Shown piece after piece: positions 55,301 to 64,000 of a stretch of 64,000 bases of DNA; the stretch's first letter is position 1; each line of letters starts with the position of its first letter. The stretch spans positions 481,501 through 545,500 of the forward strand of contig JALUTQ010000024.1 in the NCBI GenBank assembly GCA_032718865.1, given 5' to 3'. The position numbers were made by a program, and so were the translations under genes. The DNA is from Tilletia caries (taxonomy: Eukaryota > Basidiomycota > Exobasidiomycetes > Tilletiales > Tilletiaceae). The notes under the pieces are model-generated. The model did no database searches, was not told the DNA's origin, and saw only the letters and a list, made by a program, of their open reading frames with translations.

Positions 55301-55788
55301 TGCTGCGGAAATATATTCACCCAGCCGCTTTCGATACAGACGACTGATCTTATGCGCGTACTGCATGACCTCCGTGCTCGCTCCCCTGCGCGCATGCAAA
55401 GTAGGAAAGTGCCCATGCCCCATGTCAGCGGATATACAGATACACAGGCGCGCACCAGTAGATACCAAACTCACGCGTCCAGCGCCATAGACGCGAGCGA
55501 TTCCCGCTTCGCGAAGTCAAGAATCTTGGGCACCGAGATGAAGTTGATGTAGCTGTCGCTTACGAGCTGGGTAGGACCAAGTGAGGACGAGAGGCACACT
55601 CCGTCAGCGCTCGCATGGAGTGAAAGAGTGATTGGAGGGAAGGAGAGTCTTACCTTGAGCTTCGCATCAGTTGCCCAGTCGCCCTGCCAGATTCCTTTGG
55701 CGGGAAGCGAGTACGAGCTGGTCCCATTCGCAGCCGTGTTGGTGTCTGGAGTCTCGCCAGGCCGGATCATTGCGCGCGACGATGCCAT
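52384..55788 (-). CDS. NUP85: Nucleoporin Nup85 (Y complex)
   Basis: Eleven exons in gene order: 55788-55654, 55566-55475, 55385-55295, 55223-55046, 54966-54885, 54804-54382, 54301-54208, 54140-54031, 53996-53360, 53285-52766 and 52685-52384; 887 residues with all phases consistent. Nup85 is an ACE1-type helical protein of the Nup84/Nup107 Y complex, the scaffold of the nuclear pore. Recognised stretches: ILHLAETFYLPADGLGDGVV, KCILRGYFTIAQTLL, HPIVQQLASETAQLI, LTRNVDPWLAAHLIDLFDRV (the ACE1 crown/trunk turn), LWRVAIDYFALAGREGQQRL, VLEVCQEHGLDLEARAVC and KRYSVALEYSARAQDERHIG. Low-complexity insertions (Lys/Gly near 53720, acidic near 53040) are typical of fungal copies. The introns are 55-111 bp. 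It diverges from the membrane protein gene at 56133. Confidence 0.85.
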
Positions 55789-56132
55789 TTCTTCTCGCGA
55801 CTACGATGCGGGCGGGAGACGCAGGGGGCGCGTATCTGCTACTGGGGGGAGCGGGGGAGAAGCGCGTCGTTGTCGTTGATGTCCGTCGCGGTGTTGTTGT
55901 TGTTGTTGTCAAGGTCTTCCTGCGCGGACGACGTTCTTCTGAACCTTTCCCACTTCCCACGTGAGCTGGACCTTTCTTCGCCTTCGCACTGACCTCGAGC
56001 TCAACCTTGCCAGCGACGAGAACGGAGAGCAACAGGGTAGCAGTTCCTTGACGCGGCGAGAGCGAGAACGTTAAGTAATCCCCCGCCGAAGCCCGCGCAC
56101 AGAGTGTGGCTTTCCCAGATATAGCGAAAGAG
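55789..56132. promoter_or_regulatory. Divergent promoter of NUP85 and the conserved membrane protein gene
   Basis: 344 bp between two start codons pointing away from each other. It has GTTGTTGTTGTTGTT and GCGG-rich tracts (about 55870-55930) but no TATA box. Confidence 0.5.
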
Positions 56133-57126
56133 ATGTGGCCCTTTTCCTCAGGCTCGAGCTCGAGCTCGAGCCCGGCCAAAGCCGCGGTACCTACGAACGA
56201 ATCATCATCCTCATCAGTCCCCTCAGCAACAAGCCTCGCCCTCCCTAACGATGCGTCCTCGCCATCCCCAAGAATATCTTCCCTCCCGCTCGACTCCGTC
56301 CCGGCTCTTTCTCCGCTCCCACCGCCCGTTTTCCACCCGGAGACGCTGAGAATACCACTCACGGCGATGGGGATCGGCTTCATCTCCGGTTGCTTCACCT
56401 CCGCCTCGCGTGCCTCTACGGTCTTCATGGCCGAGAACGCGCATCGACAGCCAGATACAGTCCAGGGCTGGTACTTCTACAACAAGACGAAGGTGAGTAT
56501 CATTCCACTCCCCCTTCGTTCCTTGGGAAATTCTTGATCTGAAAATCCTCGTTTCCTGGTCAATCTTACAGAATTACAAGATCATCCTCGCAGGGGGCAA
56601 GGGTGGAGCCAAGACCGCCCTCCGGCTGGGAGCATGGGCAGGCTCGTGGGTCGCACTCGACCACGCGACGTCCCTCTGTCGACGGAAACTCCTCTACGGT
56701 CCTTCGCCCTCCTCCGCCTTTGCGACAATTCAGCCATCGACCGTCTTCGGCTCACGACCTGATGCCGTATCTTCTGCTTCTTATTCTGTACCGGCGGAGA
56801 TGGGGACGGAGATGGCGGCGGCATCGGCGATGGCGTACCATCCTCAAGATCGGTATATGCGCTGGTTTGATGGAGCCTTTGCGGGTATGGGAGTGGCAAG
56901 TGGTGCCGTTTTATTACGTATGTCCGACTTCACCGCGATCTCGTACCTATCTGGCTTCCAGGACCATCAACATGGTTCGCTGACCCTTCTTACTCTTTTC
57001 ACAGATCGATTATCACGTCCAACTTCAACCCGCTTTATCCTCGGCGGCGTGCTGGCCGGCGGTCTCGCTGGAGGCCTACGAGACTTGCAAGGTCTTCTTT
57101 CCGAAGCCCAGGCAGAGCCGAGCTAA
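56133..57126 (+). CDS. Conserved fungal membrane protein of unknown function
   Basis: Exons 56133-56492, 56572-56917 and 57005-57126 give 275 residues. A Ser-rich head (MWPF...) is followed by the conserved core IPLTAMGIGFISGCFTSASR, then FMAENAHRQPDTVQGWYFYN, KTKNYKIILAGGKGGAKTAL and RLGAWAGSWVAL, and C-terminal Gly-rich helices (GAFAGMGVASGAVLL; FILGGVLAGGLAGGLRDLQG). I recall the AENAHR.P.TVQGWYFY.KTKNY block from many fungal genomes, where the protein is unnamed. Glycine-zipper helices recall the Tim17 type, so an organelle membrane is likely. Intron 2 (87 bp) has no in-frame stop, so retention would add 29 residues. Confidence 0.7.
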
Positions 57127-57575
57127 GCAATCTTACACCCCTTTCTTTCGCTCCTCTTTTGCGTCTGGCGTGAGGATGCGGACGTATTCCAGCTTACCGT
57201 ATGGTGGCTACCTATCCAAAGGCAGGAACAAAAACCGACGCGGCGGTGGGGAGTGCGTACATATGTATTTGTCAATTTCAGGACTGTGTCGCGGAGAGTC
57301 CATCCAGAATGCCCTGTGAAATGTGAACACCCCGACCAATCTGCTTCGGAGCGCAAAATCTGATGGCGCCCCGTCCCTCGTTTAAGGTAGGAGTAAAAGT
57401 TTTGTGATCTGCAAGTCCCTTTGTGCGAAGCGAAGACCCCTCTTCCCAACCCAAAGGCCAGAAACCCTCAGCCGCCTGCTGCCGTCTCGCCTTCGGTTGG
57501 GCATAACCCCTTCTCCCCTTCGCGCGAAATACATCCTCCCTCCCCTCCCCTCCTCTCCAAACCCCCTTCCCCAGC
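57127..57575. other. Convergent spacer
   Basis: About 450 bp between the 3' ends of the membrane protein gene and PMT4. No gene, RNA or repeat is recognisable. Confidence 0.5.
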
Positions 57576-60500
57576 TCATGCAAAGTGCAGCGTCCACCCC
57601 GGCATGATTCTCCTCGATCTCACCTGCTCCTGCGTCAACGACGGCGTACCATACGTGAGCGGCGCCATCCAGGCAAAGACCGCAATCAGCGCCAGCAGGA
57701 GCACAAACATGACCAGTCGTGCACCCATCGTGAGCTCGTTACGCGTCAGGCGTTCGGGCTTGCTCTTCGGGCCGTGCGGGTAGAGTTGCAGTGCCCTGGC
57801 GTCGTTGTTGCCCGAGGCGAGGGACGGGGACGAAGGTTCCGGTGCGGAGGAGAGCAAGAGCGGACCTGGCTCCGACAGCGGTCCATCAATCGTCTCGCTC
57901 GCGACAAAGTTGATCACAAGTCCGCCAACGATGCAGCTACAAATGTGCGCAGGCAGGTAGTGGTGGATGAACAGCTGTCGGCTCATCAGGAAGAAGGGCG
58001 CGTAGTGGCAGAACCAGGCCATGACAAAGAAGCCAGCCGTGTTGTGCATCCGACGACGGATGTTCTTCTCGATGGGTTCCTCACCACGTCGGCGCGCGAG
58101 GGCGTCGGCAGCCATGATGCCGGAGTAGATGGAGACGGACAGCACGCCGATCCACCAGGATACGAGGTTGCCGGCCATGTAGATCTGCTTCTTGTTCTCC
58201 TCGTCCGTCCAGAAGGAGATACCGGAGAGCACGAAGGGCCAGTTGATCGGACTCGTCGCGTACGGATGAGAGCTCGTCAACAGATTGTTCTGGTGGAGCA
58301 TCTGCAACTGGAGCTCGATGAACTTCTTGAAAAAGTTCATAGACTTCACCTCACGAGGAGGGTTGGGCTTCACGCGCTCTTCGTAGTCGGGGTCGTCTGT
58401 GGGCATTCAAGTTGAAGCTGAAGGTGAGCTCTTGCGCGTGAAGCACGCGACTTGACGCGTTCCATACTCACCTGGAGACACCGTCAGTTCGTCGACAGTC
58501 CACGCCGACTTGGGATCCAGTGCATTCTTGTTACCGTTGATCTCCTGTTGCTTGTATCCCCACGCAGGCAGGGGGGACTCGAATGTCGACATACTGACAC
58601 GGAGGGGCATGTGAATAATGTGAAGCAGATCCGCCTTGCTAGCCACCGCCTTTTTGTGAGTCTCAGGAATGTCCATAATGCGGAACTCGAAAAGGGTGTT
58701 TTCGTACGTCTCCGTCTCGTTCGCAGGGGTCGTTGTGAACTCGGTGTTCGTCGTGGTGAGAGGAGAAGCGACGTCGTGAGACATAAGGTACGACTCTGTG
58801 TTAACGTGAAGCAGGCGAACGACGTCTCCATTGCGAACAGCGCGCTCGTTGGCGGGGCTCTCGGGAATGGCCTTGGTTGGAACCAGCTGGAACCAGTTGT
58901 TGGTGTCGTTGTGAGGGTAGCCCGTGACTTGCTGGCCCTGGGACGAAATACGGCCATCATCATATTTGAGTGGGTATTTTTCAGCGTGCGAGTGCAAATA
59001 CGCGTCGGTTCCCTTGTGCTTGAACATGACGCGGTCGTAGTAGTGTACGCCTGGAGAGTGAAGATAGATGAGTTTCGTGCAGAACTACACACCTTAGTCC
59101 AAATACTCACGCTTGGTGAGTTGAAGATTTGGGTTACCCTTGAGCGTGTGCTGGAATTGAGGGGACATGAAGTTGTCACCGGTGCCGCTCTTGTGCAGGA
59201 TGGCAAAGTGAATCCAGAAAGTGAAGAGATAGATGCACGCGGGCCAGACGATGAGGCCAACCGAACGCGCTACAAAGTGCTTGCCGAAGTGATGCTGTAG
59301 AAAAGGCAGGTAACTGTCAAATTGAGCAGGCCCACAACACGGGTGCAGACACAAGTCGCCTACTTACCATGTTCTGACCGCGCTTGACATCCAGCAGTCT
59401 CCACAGATCCACAAGCACGGCAAACCCAATCGTGACAATGGTGAACAGCCCCACCATCTTGCAGGCGATGGTCAAAGCCAGACCGGCACCCGTCGCCAAA
59501 AGCCATGTCCACCACCCAAGCGAGAACTCGCTGTTTTCGACGGAAACAAGAAACGGTTAGGCCAGGAAGAAAAATGAGAAGAATTCGAACCAGATCTGGC
59601 ATGCAGACACGTACTTGTAGCGTTGCTTGTAGAATCGGAGATAAGCGTAGAACGACCACATCATAAAGAGAGTCAAGGGAGCGTCGAGCAGGATGAGGCG
59701 GTACTGCGTAATGTGGCCGTTGTCTGCATAATAGCGAGAGCAGCGCGTCAGTCGAAAAAAATGTGGCTGCTATTGAGCAAGCTCAAAAGAAGAAAACGCG
59801 CGTCGCACTCACCAAAGATCAGGAGACAGGTAGTGAAGGCTGAAATGGCAGCATTCATGCCAGTTTCGCGCATGATTCCGTACAGGAGCGGTACCTGGAG
59901 CGTACCAATGATGGCAGAGGTGGAACGCATGCGGACGTAAGGGACACCGTACTTGAGGTACTTGTCGCCGATGTTCTCAAATTCGAAGACACCGTCGAAG
60001 CCTGCGAGCCAGGCGCCGAACTGGTGGAGTTATGTGGACTTTTTTTGTCAGTTTCGAAAACCAGAGAAGCCAGCAGAGCGCGTTTCCAACTCACAGCGTG
60101 CAGCATCTTGGCCAAAGGAGGGTGGACATCGAAGAAGTACTGTGTCGCATCCGCGAAGAAGACGAACGATCAGCTCGAAGCTCAAGCATACATCGAGCTC
60201 AAGGAACCCGGCGGAGAGCTCACCTCGCGACGAATGTAGTATGCTGCGAACTTGCCGAAGTGGACCTCATCGAAGACGACCTCCGTAGGGTTTCTGCGAA
60301 CGGAATACGCGTGAGCACAAGCCGTAGACAACTGGGAAGCCTGAATCGAAAGAGACTGCTCACGAAATTTGCCAGAATCGGAGGGCGGCGCCGAGGAGGG
60401 TCAAGACGGCCATGACAGCCCAGTCTTTATCCTCCCACCATGTCGAGCTCGGTACGGATCGGGCGCGGTACTGATGATGAGTGGGGTAAAAAGGTTGAGG

Positions 60501-60713
60501 AGATGAGGTGAAATGTGCAGATGAGAATCTGGGCGTCAGAGGGCGATCGCTGCAAAGGGCACATCAAGGAAAGCTCACCTTGGAAGTAGCGGCCGTGCTC
60601 GAGTAAGAAGGAGGGAGGTCGCCGAGCTCCCGTGTTACTGAAGCGGGAACAGAAGTGGGAGCTGGAGGCTTGCGCTCTCGGAGGCCCTGCCGTGCGACGG
60701 CGGGGTCGGCCAT
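57576..60713 (-). CDS. PMT4: Protein O-mannosyltransferase, Pmt4 type
   Basis: Ten exons in gene order: 60713-60579, 60470-60364, 60293-60224, 60139-60095 (45 nt), 60020-59813, 59723-59615, 59530-59368, 59294-59111, 59050-58472 and 58396-57576; 806 residues. Pmt4 transfers mannose from dolichol-phosphate-mannose to Ser/Thr of membrane and GPI proteins in the ER. The catalytic Asp-Glu of loop 1 is in NPTEVVFDEVHFGKF (about residues 89-90) and is followed by YFFDVHPPLAKML. Many hydrophobic segments follow. The luminal MIR region has VHYYDRVMFKHKGTDAYLHS, YDDGRISSQGQQVTGYPHND and NNWFQLVP, which match Pmt4 better than Pmt1 or Pmt2. The C-terminal membrane block includes AWFCHYAPFFLMSRQLFIHH. The short exons are forced by conserved residues. 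Confidence 0.93.
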
Positions 60714-61328
60714 GATTACCCTGCGAGAGTAGTGTGACTTTTACGGGCTGAGTGTACGGGGAGGGTAGAGTATACTTGGTACACAGCACGGCGTTCGCTC
60801 TTCCTCTCTCTGTCTGTATGCGCTCAAGGTGAGCGGCTGGGTGAAGGAGTGTGTGAGAGAGGGGGAGGGGGGGAGGGACTGAATGGTTGGCAGCAGTGGC
60901 AGTTGGGAAGACCCTTCCACGCTTCCACGCTTCCAACACCGACTGACTTCCTTCCCGCCTTCATTCATTGCTTGGCTGTCCGCCCGGACCACCTTCTTCC
61001 CTCGGCAGCCCACAAACACACGCCGCCAGTCGGGCCACGCAGCACGCCCCGGCAACCTCAGCGCTCGGCCCGGCCCCCCTCGCTCCCGTCCCCGAGCCCG
61101 TCGACAAGCGGGCGATCGCGCCAGCCAAAGAGCACCCCCCGCGCCTTCTCCAGACAAGGACGCGCACAGACGGGCGGCGGAACCTGGAGATGATCATGCG
61201 AAGATTGCTCTGGTGATCGGAATCGCAACACCCACAGCCAGCTGCCTGCTGCCAGAAGCTCACTTCCAGAAGCAGCAGTGAGCATCGAGCAACCACAGCG
61301 CATCATCCCAAGAACGCGGTCAGACGAG
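60714..61328. promoter_or_regulatory. Divergent promoter region of PMT4 and PRP4
   Basis: About 615 bp between the two starts. Pyrimidine/purine-biased tracts (GAGAGGGGGAGGGGGGGAGGG near 60857) are the only feature of note; no gene is seen. Confidence 0.5.
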
Positions 61329-63612
61329 ATGGATCACGACGCTGCAGGGCCCTCGGGCCTCGACATCGACGACCTAGGTGAGTTAGCGCCCATGCTTTCC
61401 ATCTTTCATCCCTCGCAAACGCCTCCTGCTGAACCCTGCGCACTATGATACAGAGACCGACAACGCCTACCGCCAAGAAGACCCGGACTCCCTCTCCCGC
61501 GCCCGCGCCGAACAAGCCGCCCTCCTCGCCTCCCTCGACCACAAGAAAGCAATCCGAACTGTGGCCGTCCCCACAAATGACTCCCACGTCCGCCAGCGAC
61601 TGCGCGAGATGGGCCAACCCATCACGCTCTTTGGCGAGCGCGAGGCGGATCGGAGACATCGGTTGAAGGTCCTCATTGCGGAGATGCCGCAGAACGGAGG
61701 GATGGAGCTTGGGGGGGATGGCATGGATGTCGATGATGGGACGCAGGAGGGGGAGGAGAGCGATGAGGATGAGGTCAGTCACACAACCCTTCTTCTTTTT
61801 CCTCAGAAACCTGGGGGTTTTTGAATGCACTGACATTTTCTTCTTGTGAGACAGGACGAAGAGTTCTATACGGAGGGAACCGACGCGCTCGTCAAGGCGC
61901 GGCAGAAGATGGCGTGGTTTTCGTTACAGCGCGCTCAAAAACGCATTGCGCGGCAGAGAATAGAGGCGACCGTACCACTTGCGCGCATCGTCGCCGTCCG
62001 AAAGGAGGTCTTCGCGCCAGTCAAGGTGAGTCCAGTCCTGCCTCGCCTTACACACCCTCACACAAGATGCGCTGAATCAACCTCGCCCCGTGTCCTGCCC
62101 ACAGAAATTCACCTCGCTCGGCTCACAAATCGGCGCCGAGCGTCAAATCTCCATGGTTCGCTTCTCCCCAGACTCCTCCCTCCTCGCCACAGGCGCCTGG
62201 TCAGGCTCGCTCAAGCTGTGGGACATCCCCTCTGCGGCGGAACGCCGAACGCTGCGGGCGCATAATGATAAAGTGGGTGGGATCGCGTGGCATCCCCGCG
62301 CTACGCTGACGCAGAGTGCGGGTAGTGTTAACCTGGCGAGTGGGGCGGGCGATTGTAAGGTGTGTTTGTGGAATTTGGAGAGGTGAGTCTTTTTTTTGGA
62401 AACCTCCTGGTGAGGGGTGTGAGGACGTGATACACAAGGCCGTCTGACCTTGGCTTCTCTCTCTCTACAGCGACCGGCCAATACATACTCTCAAGGGTCA
62501 CACTGCCCGTGTCTGCAGAGTCGCCTTCCATCCTTTGGGCTCCTACCTGGGCTCAGCCTCATTTGATGGCACGTGGAGATTATGGGATATCGAGACGCAG
62601 ACGGAACTCTTGTTGCAGGAGGGACACAGCAAGGAGGTCTATGCTATCGAGTTCCAGGACGACGGCGCGCTCTGTGCAAGCGGGTGAGTTTCAGTGTCCA
62701 AAGTGCTGAGTTTCACAAAATGCTGAAGAATTCATTCTTCGAAACGCATTGTTACAGCGGTCTGGACGCCATCGGACGCGTCTGGGACATGCGAACCGGC
62801 CGGAGCGCCATGGTCCTCGACGGCCACAGCAAGGAAATCCTCTCGCTCGACTTCAGCCCGAACGGGTACCAGATCGCCACCGGCTCCGGCGACGACACCA
62901 TCCGGATCTGGGACATCCGGAACCTCAAGAGCGTCTACACCATCGCTGCCCATCGGTCCTCGGTCTCGGACGTGCGGTGGGTGCGGAGCGAGAGGGAGGG
63001 TGGGCGTGGGGCTGGGGTTACGAGGGATCGGGTGGAGTTGGATGAGGAGGGGAATGTGCTCTCGGTCGGGCTTCTTGGTGATGGAGAGGGGGAGCAGGGG
63101 GACGTGAAGCCTCGGATCAAACTGGAGACGAACGGAGATGGGGATCACATGGATGTGAAAAGGGAGGGTGGGGACGATGTCAAGCCTGGGTGGAAGACGG
63201 AGACCACTGCGATGTTTGGGGGCGGGGACAGTAAAGGGGCGGTGGCGTCCGGCGCTGCGATTGCGAGGACGGGCTTGCATCTGGTCAGTGCTGGGTTTGA
63301 TGGGATGGTCAATGTTTGGAGTGCGGACGATTGGCAGTTGATCAGGAGTTTGGGGAGCAATAATGTCAAGGCGGCCAGTGTGGATGCAAGCGCAGGTGAG
63401 TTAGCCCCCCTGGCCAACCAGCTTCAAGTGATTCCTTACAGTTGACTCATATCTTGTTCAACCACCTCGCAGACGGACAATATCTGGCTAGTGGACAATC
63501 AGATCGTACATTCAAGGTACGTTCCTGTCTGGTACTTCTCAATTGCTGGAAGTCTTGTGATACTGACGTCTGTTTACTCTTTCCCTTTCGACAGCTTTGG
63601 GGCGTCTTATAG
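61329..63612 (+). CDS. PRP4: Prp4, U4/U6 snRNP WD40 splicing factor
   Basis: Eight exons: 61329-61377, 61454-61773, 61855-62025, 62105-62382, 62471-62683, 62758-63395, 63473-63516 and 63595-63612 (18 nt); 576 residues. Prp4/PRPF4 binds Prp3 in the U4/U6 di-snRNP and is needed for tri-snRNP assembly. The N-terminus has the PRP4 (SFM) motif ([33 protein letters not shown]), where the family reads VRxxLRxLGEPITLFGE. A linker helix and seven WD repeats follow: [71 protein letters not shown] and others. An insertion rich in Gly/Glu/Asp (about residues 420-480) lies between blades 5 and 6. The final exon gives LWGVL and stop TAG. Confidence 0.92.
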
Positions 63613-63839
63613 ATATACCCGTTTCCAACCCTGTCGTGCGTGTGTCCAGACCTGAAGTCCACGCGTTGAGTGAGAGAAGTAAGAAGGGATGCGATCGATG
63701 AGAGATGGTAGCCCATGACGGCAAACGTGATGGAAGATGGTAGTGGGATGACAAGAGGTAAAGGCCGGTACATATACACAAACGGGATCATCGGATCCCG
63801 CGGAGGGGGGAAAGGCAAGGAGCAAAGCAGGTCGCTGGC

Positions 63840-64000
63840 TCAGTCGAGGTCCATAGACCTGTGCGAGAAAAAGATCGAGCGAGGAGTCAGCACGGCATGT
63901 CGGAATGATGCGAGAAAAACGAGAAAGAAAGCAAGACAGTGTGGTGTGAGGAGACTCACATCGATTGACCCCCGCCCTTGACAAGCGCACTCTTCGCCGC
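63840..64000 (-). CDS. C-terminal end of an unidentified minus-strand gene (partial)
   Basis: The last two exons can be read: beyond 64000 to 63960, and 63858-63840. They are joined across an intron 63859-63959 with GTGAGT donor and CACAG acceptor, phase 2, ending in TGA (63842-63840). The visible 19 residues, AAKSALVKGGGQSMSMDLD, are not enough to name the family. It converges with PRP4; the 227 bp between them hold nothing recognisable. Confidence 0.5.
   Translation of the reverse strand, partial: GEECACQGRGSIDVSLLTPHCLAFFLVFLASFRHAVLTPRSIFFSHRSMDLD

Noticed and set aside
55667..56428. 253-codon minus-strand frame overlapping the NUP85 start and the next gene
   Set aside because: It is out of frame with NUP85 exon 1 and antisense to the conserved membrane protein; no motif.

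Overview
The window is nuclear DNA of a filamentous or dimorphic fungus, most likely a basidiomycete. The genes are broken by many short introns (about 60-160 bp, donors mostly GTGAGT, branch sites of CTGAC/CTAAC type). GC is moderately high. Recognisable proteins are fungal housekeeping ones: class V myosin, p150-Glued dynactin, Rsa4, Rrp14/SURF6, Nup85, Pmt4, Prp4. Ustilaginomycotina is a plausible guess, but nothing here fixes the lineage. Exon models were built by hand from splice signals, reading phase and remembered family motifs. Family names rest on motif recognition, not on a database search.

Left part (1-18,040): the 3' end of a class V myosin gene; a small three-intron gene for a Ser/Asn/Gly/Tyr repeat protein with prion-like composition; a 1,741-residue p150-Glued dynactin subunit; an unknown low-complexity protein on the minus strand; a small Tim17-like membrane protein; a mitochondrial-type FAD/NAD(P) oxidoreductase; a decayed GH16 glucanase gene; and an unknown basic protein.

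First repeat island (18,250-19,880): a 1.6 kb non-coding segment with short terminal inverted repeats and TA at both ends. It holds a perfect 44 bp inverted repeat around a tRNA-like sequence, a cluster of palindromes and degenerate telomere-like CTAACC units. Then come a beta-lactamase-like serine hydrolase (20.6-22.3 kb), the divergent 60S-biogenesis pair RSA4/RRP14 (22.5-26.8 kb), which shares a palindrome with the island, and a neutral ceramidase with an 8-nt microexon (27.4-30.6 kb, minus).

Second island (about 31.4-42.8 kb) is a transposon nest. It contains a segment bounded by about 68 bp imperfect inverted repeats that carries a septin gene fragment; a 665 bp MITE inserted inside one of those repeats; a malate dehydrogenase fragment between another possible inverted-repeat pair; and a Ty1/copia element (112 bp LTRs that read as identical, 5 bp target duplication). 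The copia element is itself split by an 874 bp hAT-like element with an 8 bp target duplication. Insertion order can partly be read from the nesting.

Right part (42.8-64 kb) is gene dense again: a NUDT19-like Nudix hydrolase with a possible peroxisomal tail, an unknown coiled-coil protein, a golgin-like coiled-coil protein with an internal 81-residue tandem duplication, NUP85 (11 exons), a conserved fungal membrane protein divergent from it, PMT4 (10 exons), PRP4 (8 exons) and the last codons of an unidentified minus-strand gene at the right edge.
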